Of a stretch of 64,000 nt of DNA, positions 1-7,953 are shown one piece after another; within the stretch, counting starts at the first letter, position 1, and every line of letters begins with the position of its first letter. The position numbers and the translations under genes were made by a program. The stretch covers positions 1-64,000 of the forward strand of contig JAFVBO010000090.1 in assembly GCA_017479935.1 (NCBI GenBank), written 5' to 3'. The DNA is from Lachnospiraceae bacterium. GTDB lineage: Bacteria; Bacillota; Clostridia; Lachnospirales; Lachnospiraceae. The notes under the pieces are model-generated. The model had not been told where the DNA came from. It was given only the letters and a program-made list of their open reading frames with translations, and did not search any database.

Positions 1-2
1 GA

Positions 3-50
3 AATCCTGTTACAGTTTCGGAGCTCTTTTCTGAAGGGAAGAACATGTAG
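3..50 (+). CDS. Possible C-terminal tail of an upstream gene (partial)
   Basis: One open frame enters from the left edge and stops at TAG (48-50), 17 nt before a strong terminator hairpin. It encodes only about 15 residues (ending SELFSEGKNM), too few to identify. The placement just before a terminator is the main support. Another frame stays open slightly longer but would stop inside the terminator stem, so it is less likely. Confidence 0.3.
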   Translation, partial: NPVTVSELFSEGKNM

Positions 51-66
51 AGACGATGAGTTGAGA

Positions 67-115
67 AAGCACCCTAAGTAAGCCGGATAAAACCGGCTTA
101 CTTAAGGTGCTTTTA
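67..115 (+). terminator. Rho-independent terminator
   Basis: A 20-bp stem with one mismatch (67-86 with 93-112) and a 6-nt loop is followed by TTTT. It ends the unit entering from the left and isolates trmB. Confidence 0.85.
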
Positions 116-179
116 TGTCGAATCAACCGTGAACAGTAACTACTATCATACACGATTTCCGGGAAAATTCCATAGAAAA

Positions 180-208
180 TTGACAATCACCTGTATAAAT
201 GATATGAT
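180..208 (+). promoter_or_regulatory. Sigma-A promoter of trmB
   Basis: TTGACA (180-185), a 17-nt spacer and TATGAT (203-208) lie 40 nt upstream of the trmB start, a near-consensus housekeeping promoter. Confidence 0.8.
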
Positions 209-247
209 GCCAAAGCCAAAAGATGTGATGGGAGTAGGAGAGTACGC

Positions 248-892
248 ATGAGACTTCGCAATGTTCCGCGCGCCGGAGAAATCATTGAAAACAGTCCCCT
301 GGTGGTAAAAACACCGGAGGAGTACAGAGGCAGATGGGAGGAAGCCTTTTCCCGCAAGGCTCCGCTGCATATTGAGATCGGCATGGGAAAAGGCCGCTTT
401 ATCGTGGAAATGGCCAGACGGCATCCGGAGATCAATTACATCGGGATCGAGATGCAGACCAGCGTCCTGTTTCGCGCGGTGGAAAAGCTGCAGCAGGAGG
501 AACCCGTTTCCAATCTTCTGTTTTTGTGTATCACGGCGGAAAAGCTGGAGGGCGTGTTTGCTCCCGGCGAGGTGGATCAGATTTATCTGAATTTTTCCGA
601 CCCGTGGCCGAAGGATCGGCATCACAAGCGGAGACTGACGTCCCGGGAACATTTAGCGTTATATGAGAAGTTTCTGGCATCCGAAGGATGCGTGGAATTT
701 AAGACGGATAACGAGGGGTTATTCCGTTTTTCCTTGGAGGAAGCGCCCGCGGCCGGCTGGGAGCTGACTTTCGTGTCCGAAAATCTGCACGAGGATCCCC
801 GGATGGGGGAGAACGTGATGACGGAGTACGAGGAGAAGTTTTCGTCGAAGGGACAGCCAATCTTCAAGATGGTCGCAAGAAGAAAAGCCTGA
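248..892 (+). CDS. trmB: tRNA (guanine-N7-)-methyltransferase TrmB
   Basis: SAM-dependent enzyme that methylates G46 in the tRNA variable loop, acting in the cytoplasm. The 214-aa length is typical of bacterial TrmB. The SAM-binding segment appears as IEIGMGKGRF near residue 40, the family signature SDPWPKDRHHKRR near residues 117-129, and a C-terminal FKTDNEGLF segment. The start is set by GTAGGAGAG 8-10 nt upstream and a near-perfect promoter at 180-208. A tRNA-Lys gene follows on the same strand but has its own promoter. Confidence 0.95.
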   Translation: MRLRNVPRAGEIIENSPLVVKTPEEYRGRWEEAFSRKAPLHIEIGMGKGRFIVEMARRHPEINYIGIEMQTSVLFRAVEKLQQEEPVSNLLFLCITAEKLEGVFAPGEVDQIYLNFSDPWPKDRHHKRRLTSREHLALYEKFLASEGCVEFKTDNEGLFRFSLEEAPAAGWELTFVSENLHEDPRMGENVMTEYEEKFSSKGQPIFKMVARRKA

Positions 893-966
893 ACAAGGAG
901 AAAAGCCTGATTTTTCCAGGGTTTTACGGCGCATGGCGCGAGGCGAAAAAAAAATAAAAAAAGTGC

Positions 967-995
967 TTGCATTTTGAAAAAGGTTGTATTATAAT
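967..995 (+). promoter_or_regulatory. Promoter of tRNA-Lys
   Basis: TTGCAT (967-972), a 17-nt spacer and a perfect TATAAT (990-995) lie 32 nt before the tRNA 5' end, as expected for a stable RNA promoter. Confidence 0.8.
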
Positions 996-1027
996 CCCCT
1001 TTGTTCGCAAGAGAACAGAAAAAACAA

Positions 1028-1100
1028 GCACCCTTAGCTCAGTTGGTAGAGCACCTGACTCTTAATCAGGGTGTCCAGGGTTCGAGCCCCTGAGGGTGCA
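1028..1100 (+). tRNA. tRNA-Lys (anticodon CTT)
   Basis: A 73-nt cloverleaf. The acceptor stem GCACCCT (1028-1034) pairs with AGGGTGC (1093-1099), with discriminator A at 1100. The D arm contains AGCTCAGTTGGTAGAGC, the anticodon loop CTCTTAA gives CTT for the Lys codon AAG, and the T arm contains GGTTCGAGCCC. The 3' CCA is not encoded. A promoter lies just upstream and a terminator hairpin just downstream, so it is transcribed alone. Confidence 0.97.
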
Positions 1101-1106
1101 TTTAGA

Positions 1107-1150
1107 AGGCCGACTTACTGCGGTTATCGCGGTAGGTCGGCTTTCGTTTT
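1107..1150 (+). terminator. Terminator of tRNA-Lys
   Basis: A stem of about 14 bp (GCCGACTTAC... with ...GTAGGTCGGC, one G-T pair) is followed by TTTCGTTTT, starting 7 nt after the tRNA. Confidence 0.75.
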
Positions 1151-1284
1151 ATGTTGAAGAAATGCGCAGAATCGGGTAAAATAGAAGAACATTGCCGGAT
1201 GTGCACAGGGCGATTCCTTATGTGATGGAGAAAGCCAGCTTTTAAGAGGTCTCCCTTTAACGGATACAGGAAGGAGAATATTGC

Positions 1285-3882
1285 ATGAAGCGTTTTAAAA
1301 ATCTGGTAATCGGCGGAATTGAAAACAAAATGTTCAATCTGATTCTCGTTACCGTGATTTTGCTGACGGCCGCCTTCACGGGGATTTCCCGGTATCACAG
1401 CGGTATGCTGGCTGATTTGGCGGAAGAATCCGCCGTGCGGCAGCAGAACTCCATCCAGGAAATCACGACCAGGGTGATGGATGCGGTGATCGAGCAGTCC
1501 ATGGGACGTACAACCGAGTTGGAGGCGCGAATTGCCGATGATATGTTCTATCAGCTGGAAGTCCGGGTGAAGATGCTCGCCGAGTATGCCGAAAAGCTTT
1601 TGTCGGACCCGGCCGGGTATCCGAGAATGCCGTACGAGGCGCCGGATCCGGAGAAGAACGGAACCATTCTGGCGCAGGCAATCCTGGCCGAGAGGGCGAA
1701 CGCGGAAGATCCGCTTATTAAAGACAAGCTGGGGCTGGTGGCGAACATGTCGGATTTGATGGTTTCCCTCTTTGGCGTGTCCGCGGAGACCAATTCCTGC
1801 TTTATTGCCCTTCCGGAAGGCGCGTTTCTGGTGACGGATGACCGCAGCGCTTCCAAATTTGAGGCGGACGGCACGCCGACACCGTATGATCCCGCCACCC
1901 GGCCGTGGTACCAGATGGCCGTGGAGCAGGAGGGACTTATTTTCACGGACGTCGAGACCGATGCCTTTACGGGGGATATTGGAATTGTCTGCGCCATGCC
2001 GGTGTATGTGGACGGAAAACTGGCGGCGGTTGTGGGATCTGATCTGTTCCTGACCTCCATGCAAAACGCCATCCAAGTCTCCGATTCAAACGGAACTTTC
2101 CTTTGTGTGATCAATCAGTATGGCCATGTGGTCTTCTCGCCCAAGCAGGAAGGCGCGTTTGAGGTGTTTCCTTCTTCTGAGGCCGTGGACCTTCGGCAAT
2201 CGGCAAACGAAGGGCTGGCGCAGGTTGTGAGCGATTCCATGCAGGAAAAGACCGATTTAAGGCAGGTCACGCTCCCGGAAGGCGACTTCTATATCATCGG
2301 CGCGCCGATGAAGACCGTCGGGTGGTCGCTTCTGTCCGTGTGCAGCAGACAGGCGGCCGGCATGCCCGCCGAGGAACTGAAAACCAGTTTTAACCAGATC
2401 CAGGAAGAGACGACTGTTTCCTATAAAGAGAAGACGGACAAGTCCCGGCAGACGGCGATGGTGCTGCTGTTTGTCATAGCGGCCCTGATGCTGGTGGGCT
2501 CTCTGATTCTTGGCAAGCGGATTGTCAAACCGTTAAATACCATCACGAAGCGAATCTCCGAAATCCGGGGCGGAAATCTGGAATTTAAGATGGAAGACGC
2601 GTACCGGACCGGCGATGAAATCGAGGAGCTGGCGCTGTCCTTTGCCACGATCTCGCACAAAACGCTGGAGTATGTGGAAAAGGTCAAGAACATCACGGCG
2701 GAGAAGGAGCGCATCGGCGCGGAGCTGTCCCTGGCGACAGACATCCAGGCGGCGATGCTGCCGCATATTTTCCCGGCGTTCCCGGACCGGAAGGACTTTG
2801 ATATTTTTGCCAGCATGGATCCCGCCAAAGAGGTAGGCGGCGACTTTTACGATTATTTCCTCATCGACGACGATCACTTGTGCATGTTGATCGCGGACGT
2901 ATCCGGCAAAGGCGTGCCGGCCGCCCTGTTTATGATGGCATCGAAGATTATCCTGCAAAGCTGCGCGATGCTGGGACATTCGGCCGCCGGAATTCTGGCC
3001 AGGACAAACGAGGCCATCTGTTCCAACAACGAGGCGGAGATGTTTATCACGGTGTGGCTGGGCATTCTGGAACTGTCCACCGGCAAGATGACGGCGGCGA
3101 ACGCGGGCCATGAATACCCGGTGATCAAGCGCCCGAACGGGGCATACGAGCTGCTTAAAGATAAGCACGGCTTTGTCATCGGCGGCATGGAAGGCGCGAA
3201 ATACAAGGAATACGAGTTTACGCTGGAGCCGGGCAGCCGCCTGTTTGTGTATACCGACGGTCTGCCGGAGGCCACGAACCCGGATGGCGAAATGTTTGGA
3301 ACGGAGCGTATGCTGACCGCGTTAAACGAGGTGCCGGATGCCGCGCCTGAGGAGGTGCTGGAACACATCCGGGATGCCGTGGACGATTTTGTGGAGGACG
3401 CGGAGCAGTTCGATGACCTGACTATCCTGTGCATGGAATACAACGGGAAACAGGGAGAAAAGGAGGGGAAGAACGTGAAGGAGATCACTCTGCCGGCTGT
3501 GACGGACAACATCCCGGTTGTGACGGCCTTTGTCGACGAGCAGTTGGAAGCGCTGGACTGTCCCATCAAGGCGCAGACGCAGATCGACATTGCGATTGAT
3601 GAAGTGTTCGGGAACATCGCCAACTACGCCTATGCTCCCGGCTCCGGCGACGCGACGGTGCGTTTTGCCTATGACGAAGCGGCGCACATGGTCGAACTGA
3701 CCTTTACTGACAGCGGGATTCCCTTTAACCCGCTGCTAAAGGATGATCCGGACGTGACGGCGCCGTTGGAGGACAGAGGCATTGGCGGCCTGGGTATCTT
3801 CCTGGTGAAAAAGACGATGAACAGCATCGATTACCGTTACGAAAACGGGCAGAACATATTGACGATAAAAAAGGGATGGTAA
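1285..3882 (+). CDS. Membrane sensor PP2C (SpoIIE/RsbU-type) phosphatase fused to an anti-sigma-type kinase domain
   Basis: An 865-aa membrane signalling protein. An N-terminal membrane helix (about 17-33) leads into an extracellular dCache-like sensor (about 35-370), a second helix (about 390-408), a HAMP domain and a coiled coil. A SpoIIE-type PP2C domain follows (about 500-720) with metal-ligand motifs PAKEVGGDFYDYF, IADVSGKGVPAAL and VYTDGLPEATN. The last 130 residues form a GHKL ATPase domain of the RsbW/SpoIIAB type (IDIAIDEVFGNIANYAY; EDRGIGGLGIFLVKK). RsbU-type phosphatases dephosphorylate anti-anti-sigma proteins and RsbW-type kinases phosphorylate them, so the fusion carries both opposing activities. 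Start set by GAAGGAG 8-9 nt upstream of ATG. No anti-anti-sigma (STAS) partner is nearby. Confidence 0.88.
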   Translation: MKRFKNLVIGGIENKMFNLILVTVILLTAAFTGISRYHSGMLADLAEESAVRQQNSIQEITTRVMDAVIEQSMGRTTELEARIADDMFYQLEVRVKMLAEYAEKLLSDPAGYPRMPYEAPDPEKNGTILAQAILAERANAEDPLIKDKLGLVANMSDLMVSLFGVSAETNSCFIALPEGAFLVTDDRSASKFEADGTPTPYDPATRPWYQMAVEQEGLIFTDVETDAFTGDIGIVCAMPVYVDGKLAAVVGSDLFLTSMQNAIQVSDSNGTFLCVINQYGHVVFSPKQEGAFEVFPSSEAVDLRQSANEGLAQVVSDSMQEKTDLRQVTLPEGDFYIIGAPMKTVGWSLLSVCSRQAAGMPAEELKTSFNQIQEETTVSYKEKTDKSRQTAMVLLFVIAALMLVGSLILGKRIVKPLNTITKRISEIRGGNLEFKMEDAYRTGDEIEELALSFATISHKTLEYVEKVKNITAEKERIGAELSLATDIQAAMLPHIFPAFPDRKDFDIFASMDPAKEVGGDFYDYFLIDDDHLCMLIADVSGKGVPAALFMMASKIILQSCAMLGHSAAGILARTNEAICSNNEAEMFITVWLGILELSTGKMTAANAGHEYPVIKRPNGAYELLKDKHGFVIGGMEGAKYKEYEFTLEPGSRLFVYTDGLPEATNPDGEMFGTERMLTALNEVPDAAPEEVLEHIRDAVDDFVEDAEQFDDLTILCMEYNGKQGEKEGKNVKEITLPAVTDNIPVVTAFVDEQLEALDCPIKAQTQIDIAIDEVFGNIANYAYAPGSGDATVRFAYDEAAHMVELTFTDSGIPFNPLLKDDPDVTAPLEDRGIGGLGIFLVKKTMNSIDYRYENGQNILTIKKGW

Positions 3883-3898
3883 ACGGAGCGCTCTCCTC

Positions 3899-3927
3899 TT
3901 GTCAGCCACGCGTATTTCTGCTAAAAT
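3899..3927 (+). promoter_or_regulatory. Promoter of the L,D-transpeptidase gene
   Basis: TTGTCA (3899-3904), a 17-nt spacer and TAAAAT (3922-3927) lie 43 nt upstream of the start codon. Confidence 0.6.
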
Positions 3928-3970
3928 AGACCGAATATTGGATAAAATGACCTTTGAAGGAGGCATATAG

Positions 3971-6190
3971 ATGGCAAGCAGAAAAGAAACCGGATCGTAT
4001 GGACAGACCAGACGGACCGGTTCATCGAGCAGATCCACATCAAAGAGATCCGGCAGCGGATACGCGCCTTTAAAAGAAAGCCGGTCTACCCGCTCAACCG
4101 GGCGGACAAGGTCCGGCAGAGTGAGTGAATCTTCGGATTCCACGATCCGTTCCAAGCGGTCGGCCAGGGAAATTCGGCGCAAGAGGGAAGAGCGATCCCG
4201 TCTTTTGAAAGTGTTCGGACTGATTCTCGGAGCCGTTGCGGTTGTTTCTATTATCGTGGCGGGCGCAGGCCAGCTCATCGGCAGGGATGGCGAGGGCGGC
4301 AGCACGCCGATCATGACGGAGCACGGGTACGAGACCCAGCAGCCGACGGCGGATCCGACCAAGTATTTTGCTGAAGGAACCACAATCAACGGAGTCAGCG
4401 TGTCGGAGCTGAACCTGGCGCAGGCGGAAGAAGCCCTTGCGATGCGGGAACAGATTTATGAGCTGACGGTAGATATTGATACACCCAGTGTCTCCCAGGT
4501 GGTTTTAACGCCGGAGGATATGAAACTGACAAAGAATCCGGAATTCTACCTGGAGAATCTGTGGGAGCAGCAGCAGCAAAGCGGAGAGACGGTGTTTGAT
4601 GCGGATATTTATACGGTGAACGCAGGCGCGCTCTCGGCGGCCTTAAAGGAAAAAGCCGGCGTGCAGCTTCGCTCGGAGGAAGACGGAAGAACCGCGGCGC
4701 AGATGGGCGACAGCGAAAATCTGGACGGCGAGCAGACCGTTTCCACCCGTCGACATGACCCCAAGAACGCTACCATCGTGTATAATTATGACACCGGCCT
4801 GTATGAGATTGTGCCCGGGGAGGCGGAGTACGAGCTTCCTCTGGAGACGACGGTGAGCAAAATTGAGGAAGCGCTCCGTTCGTATCAGCCGATGCTATCT
4901 TTGGCCGAGTATGTGACCGTGCCGGACGGCGCCATCATGGCGGACGACCCGGACATCATCACAGCTCTTGGCGACATGAACGTCCGCATTCAGGAGATCG
5001 ATGTCTCGTACCTGATGAAGGACGGGGCGGTCGAGACCGTCAGCCGAAACCGTCTTTCCACCTGGATGTACTTCGCGGAGGACACCCAGCAGATGGGCTA
5101 CGATGTGGATGCCATCTATGAGTTTATCGACTATCTTGAGGAATATCACACGACCGGTACCTCGACGCAGGATTTCTACAAGACGGGCGGAACCGTCATG
5201 AAGATTGACGTTCCTGCGCAGGAGTATTCCCTGTACCGGGATGCCATGCTGAGCGACATCGGCTACGTGCTGGATGCGGCCTATTCCGGGCAGCGGGAAG
5301 CCATCTACAAGCGGAACACGTCCAACACCATCAACGGCGGCACGTACGTGGAAGTGGACCTGGACGAGCAGTGGCTGTACTTCTATGAAAATGGCAACAA
5401 TACGATTATGACGCCGATCGTCAGCGGCGACGTGAACAAGGGATACATGACCCCCACAGGCGTGTTCCGCCTGATCAGCAAGAGCACGGACGCGGTCCTT
5501 CGCGGGGCGGATTACGAGACGCCGGTGAAGTACTGGATGCTGTTCCGCACCGGCGGATACGGCCTGCACGATGCCTACTGGCGCGTGAAATTCGGAGAGG
5601 ATGAGTATAAGTACAACGGCTCGCATGGCTGTGTCAACATGCCGCCCGAAGCGGCCAAGAGACTGTACGACGCGATCTCCGTCGGCGATTACGTGATTAT
5701 CTACGGCGGCGTGACCAAGGTGGAGCCCACGAGCGAGCCCGAATCGACCGAGGCGCCCACGAAGGAATCCACGGAGGCACCGACAACGCCTGCGGCGACC
5801 GAACCGCCCACCATTCCGCCTACCCAGCCGGAAGTGCCGACGCAGCCCGAACCCGAGACGGAAGAGAGAACCCAGCCTCGGGAAGAAACGGAAGCCTGGG
5901 TAGATCCTGTGGAAGAAACGGAAGAGCCCAGCCAGACAGAACCTTGGGTTGAGCCTTGGGAGGAGACGGAGGAACCGACGGAAACGGAAGCTTGGGTGGA
6001 GCCAGTGGAAGAAACAGAGGAGCCCAGCCAGACAGAGCCCTGGGTTGAGCCTGTGGAGGAAACGGAGCAGGTGACCGAAGAACCGATCGCGCCACCGCTT
6101 GAAACGGAAGAAGAAATCTGGATTGATCCGGAATCGGAAGTTGTGATGGAAGAAGAACTGATTCTTGTTCCGGAGGAAGAAATTCCGTAA
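3971..6190 (+). CDS. L,D-transpeptidase (YkuD) with repetitive C-terminal tail
   Basis: A cell-wall enzyme expected to form 3-3 peptidoglycan cross-links or attach proteins. The 739-aa chain has a Ser/Arg-rich cytoplasmic head (1-80), one membrane helix (about 82-100), an extracellular region with peptidoglycan-binding-like segments (about 115-450), and a YkuD catalytic domain (about 455-580). The catalytic signature SHGCVNM places the nucleophile at Cys554 and the His at 552. After residue 580 comes a Pro/Glu/Thr-rich tail with four 16-residue repeats (641-704), a likely wall-spanning stalk. It ends with LILVPEEEIP and has no LPXTG motif. The start follows GAAGGAGG by 7 nt. The gene has its own promoter and sits just before metF. 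Confidence 0.9.
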   Translation: MASRKETGSYGQTRRTGSSSRSTSKRSGSGYAPLKESRSTRSTGRTRSGRVSESSDSTIRSKRSAREIRRKREERSRLLKVFGLILGAVAVVSIIVAGAGQLIGRDGEGGSTPIMTEHGYETQQPTADPTKYFAEGTTINGVSVSELNLAQAEEALAMREQIYELTVDIDTPSVSQVVLTPEDMKLTKNPEFYLENLWEQQQQSGETVFDADIYTVNAGALSAALKEKAGVQLRSEEDGRTAAQMGDSENLDGEQTVSTRRHDPKNATIVYNYDTGLYEIVPGEAEYELPLETTVSKIEEALRSYQPMLSLAEYVTVPDGAIMADDPDIITALGDMNVRIQEIDVSYLMKDGAVETVSRNRLSTWMYFAEDTQQMGYDVDAIYEFIDYLEEYHTTGTSTQDFYKTGGTVMKIDVPAQEYSLYRDAMLSDIGYVLDAAYSGQREAIYKRNTSNTINGGTYVEVDLDEQWLYFYENGNNTIMTPIVSGDVNKGYMTPTGVFRLISKSTDAVLRGADYETPVKYWMLFRTGGYGLHDAYWRVKFGEDEYKYNGSHGCVNMPPEAAKRLYDAISVGDYVIIYGGVTKVEPTSEPESTEAPTKESTEAPTTPAATEPPTIPPTQPEVPTQPEPETEERTQPREETEAWVDPVEETEEPSQTEPWVEPWEETEEPTETEAWVEPVEETEEPSQTEPWVEPVEETEQVTEEPIAPPLETEEEIWIDPESEVVMEEELILVPEEEIP
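5891..6082 (+). repeat. Four 48-nt in-frame repeats in the L,D-transpeptidase tail
   Basis: Four 16-residue units of the form E-[AP]-W-V-[DE]-P-[VW]-E-E-T-E run head to tail. Units 1 and 3 and units 2 and 4 resemble each other most, which suggests duplication of a two-unit block. Confidence 0.85.
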
Positions 6191-6246
6191 ATCGGATGGA
6201 CCCGGAGAACAGACCAGATGACAGAAGAGAGGACAGGAGACAGACG

Positions 6247-7113
6247 ATGAAGATAACAGAAGCCTTTCAGGGAGATCATATTTCGCTTTCCGTGGAAACC
6301 TTCCCGCCTAAAGGAGATTTTCCGGAGGCAAAATTCAGGGAAGTAGCTAAGGCGCTTTCCGGGATGAAGCCGGATTTCATGAGCGTGACGTATTCCGCCG
6401 GCGGCAGCGGAAACAGCGAAAGAACCGCCGTGTTAGCCGAGATGGCGGGGAAGGAATACGGCCTGAACGCGATGGCGCACTTAACCAGCATCAACTCCAC
6501 GAAAGAGGAGATCGAGGCGGCCATCGCAAGCATGAAGGCGCGCGGGATCGAGAACGTCCTGGCGCTTCGCGGCGATCCGGTGCCTGGAAAAGAAGTGGAG
6601 CGCCCCGCATCATCGCCGGAACTCATCCGGAGGCTGAAGGCGGAGGGGTTCTGCGTGGGAGCTGCCGCGTACCCGGAGGGGCACGTGCGGTGCGAGAGCA
6701 TGGAGAAGGACGTCGTGTTCCTGAAGAAAAAGCAGGAAGCCGGCGCGGATTTCTTTGTGACGCAGCTGTCCTTTGACAATTCCGCGATCTTCCGTTTCCT
6801 GTCCCGGGCGCGCCGGGAGGGCATCACGGTCCCGATCACGATCGGCATCATGCCGATGATGAGCAAGGCCCAGATCATGCGGATGATTTTCACCTGCGGC
6901 GCGGCGCTGCCGGCGGCCATGGTTCGCACCATCGGACGGTTTGAGGACAGCGAGGAGGATCTGCAGAAAGCAGGTCTGGAGTACGCCGCCAATCAGCTGC
7001 TGGATTTGTGCGAGCACGGCGTGGACGGCGTCCACATTTACATGATGAACAAGCCGGAGGTTGGCCGGTATTTGATGGAGATTTTACGCAATGCGGGCTA
7101 CTGCAGAGGATAG
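6247..7113 (+). CDS. metF: Methylenetetrahydrofolate reductase
   Basis: Reduces 5,10-methylene-THF to 5-methyl-THF, the methyl donor for MetH. The protein (288 aa from this start) is a complete MTHFR barrel: early SVETFPPKGDF, SVTYSAGGSG, NVLALRGDP, the AAYPEGH segment and FVTQLSFDN. An in-frame ATG at 6196 would add 17 charged residues, but the site at 6247 has ACAGGAGA just upstream, and family members begin close to the SVETFPPK motif. It overlaps the next gene by 23 nt, so the two are probably translated together in a metF-activation protein-metH set. Confidence 0.94.
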   Translation: MKITEAFQGDHISLSVETFPPKGDFPEAKFREVAKALSGMKPDFMSVTYSAGGSGNSERTAVLAEMAGKEYGLNAMAHLTSINSTKEEIEAAIASMKARGIENVLALRGDPVPGKEVERPASSPELIRRLKAEGFCVGAAAYPEGHVRCESMEKDVVFLKKKQEAGADFFVTQLSFDNSAIFRFLSRARREGITVPITIGIMPMMSKAQIMRMIFTCGAALPAAMVRTIGRFEDSEEDLQKAGLEYAANQLLDLCEHGVDGVHIYMMNKPEVGRYLMEILRNAGYCRG

Positions 7114-7813
7114 AAAACGGCGGGAAACCCTGCGCTATATGGGATACCGGGGGCAGGAGCTGTCCCCGGAGACGGAAAGAGTATTAGATAGCGTTCTGGC
7201 AGAGGCGTCGCGGGTTTCGTGCCCGCGCGCGGTGTCTGGGCGCTATCCGCTTATTCGGACAAAGGAAGGCATTGTTTTAGAAGGCACCACGCTTCTTCTT
7301 ACGGGGCGCGACATCGAAAGCCACCTGGAAGGGGCCGCCTATGCCATCCTGTTTGCCGTCACCTTGGGGGCGGCGAGCGAACGCGCGCTTCTTACCTGGG
7401 AGAAAAAGGACCTCTCGCGGGCGATCATGCTGGACGCGGCGCTGTCCGCCGAGATCGAGGCGGCGGTGGACGAGTACGAGCGCGGGCTCGTTTGTGAAGC
7501 CCAAAAGGACGGCTTTTACACAAACTGGCGCTTTAGCCCCGGCTACGGGGACCTTCCGCTCACCCTGCAAAGGACGGTGGGGCAGGTGCTGAATTTCCCC
7601 CGCACCATCGGCGTGACCGTGACGGAGCACAGCCTGATGATCCCGAGAAAGACCGTGACAGCCGTGATCGGGTGCTTTGAGGAGAAGGCGGCGGTGACCG
7701 GAAAAGTAAGGTCCTGCGCGGAGTGCGTGCTGAAGGGCGACTGCGAGTTTACCCGCTGGGGAGAGACCTGCCGGAGAAAACAGCCGGAGGAGGACACCAC
7801 GACATATGCCTAA
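7091..7813 (+). CDS. Vitamin B12-dependent methionine synthase activation domain protein
   Basis: A stand-alone version of the C-terminal reactivation domain of E. coli MetH, which binds SAM and helps re-methylate oxidised cob(II)alamin. The 240 aa show the family pattern: a hydrophobic core with AILFAVTLGAASE, the FSPGYGDLP motif (SAM-binding R-x-x-PGY-type), and FPRTIGVTVTEHSLM. A C-terminal Cys cluster (CAECVLKGDCEF...C) is present. It starts inside metF and lies just upstream of a metH that lacks this domain, so the two proteins should work as a pair. Confidence 0.9.
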   Translation: MRATAEDRKRRETLRYMGYRGQELSPETERVLDSVLAEASRVSCPRAVSGRYPLIRTKEGIVLEGTTLLLTGRDIESHLEGAAYAILFAVTLGAASERALLTWEKKDLSRAIMLDAALSAEIEAAVDEYERGLVCEAQKDGFYTNWRFSPGYGDLPLTLQRTVGQVLNFPRTIGVTVTEHSLMIPRKTVTAVIGCFEEKAAVTGKVRSCAECVLKGDCEFTRWGETCRRKQPEEDTTTYA

Positions 7814-7859
7814 AAAACATGGAAAAGTAGCTGCAAGAAGCCATTTTCCATTGTTTTTA
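7814..7859 (+). terminator. Possible terminator or attenuator before metH
   Basis: An A/T-rich hairpin (AACATGGAAAA pairing with TTTTCCATTGTT, one bulge) ends in TTTTT. It lies between the activation gene and metH and may reduce read-through. I see no SAM or cobalamin riboswitch core here. Confidence 0.45.
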
Positions 7860-7953
7860 ACATCCCCGTGCCGAGTAGTTACGTTTTTGACAGATCGTAA
7901 CGGCAAAAGGAATCTGAACCGTTACAAGTGACAGATAAAGAGGAAGAATCAAG

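Noticed and set aside
1102..2076. Long minus-strand frame opposite the PP2C sensor gene
   Set aside because: It is a shadow of a GC-rich gene: no ribosome site and a His/Gly/Arg-rich product with no recognisable domain.
7814..7953. SAM or cobalamin riboswitch before metH
   Set aside because: Only a simple hairpin is present; the conserved cores of either class are absent.
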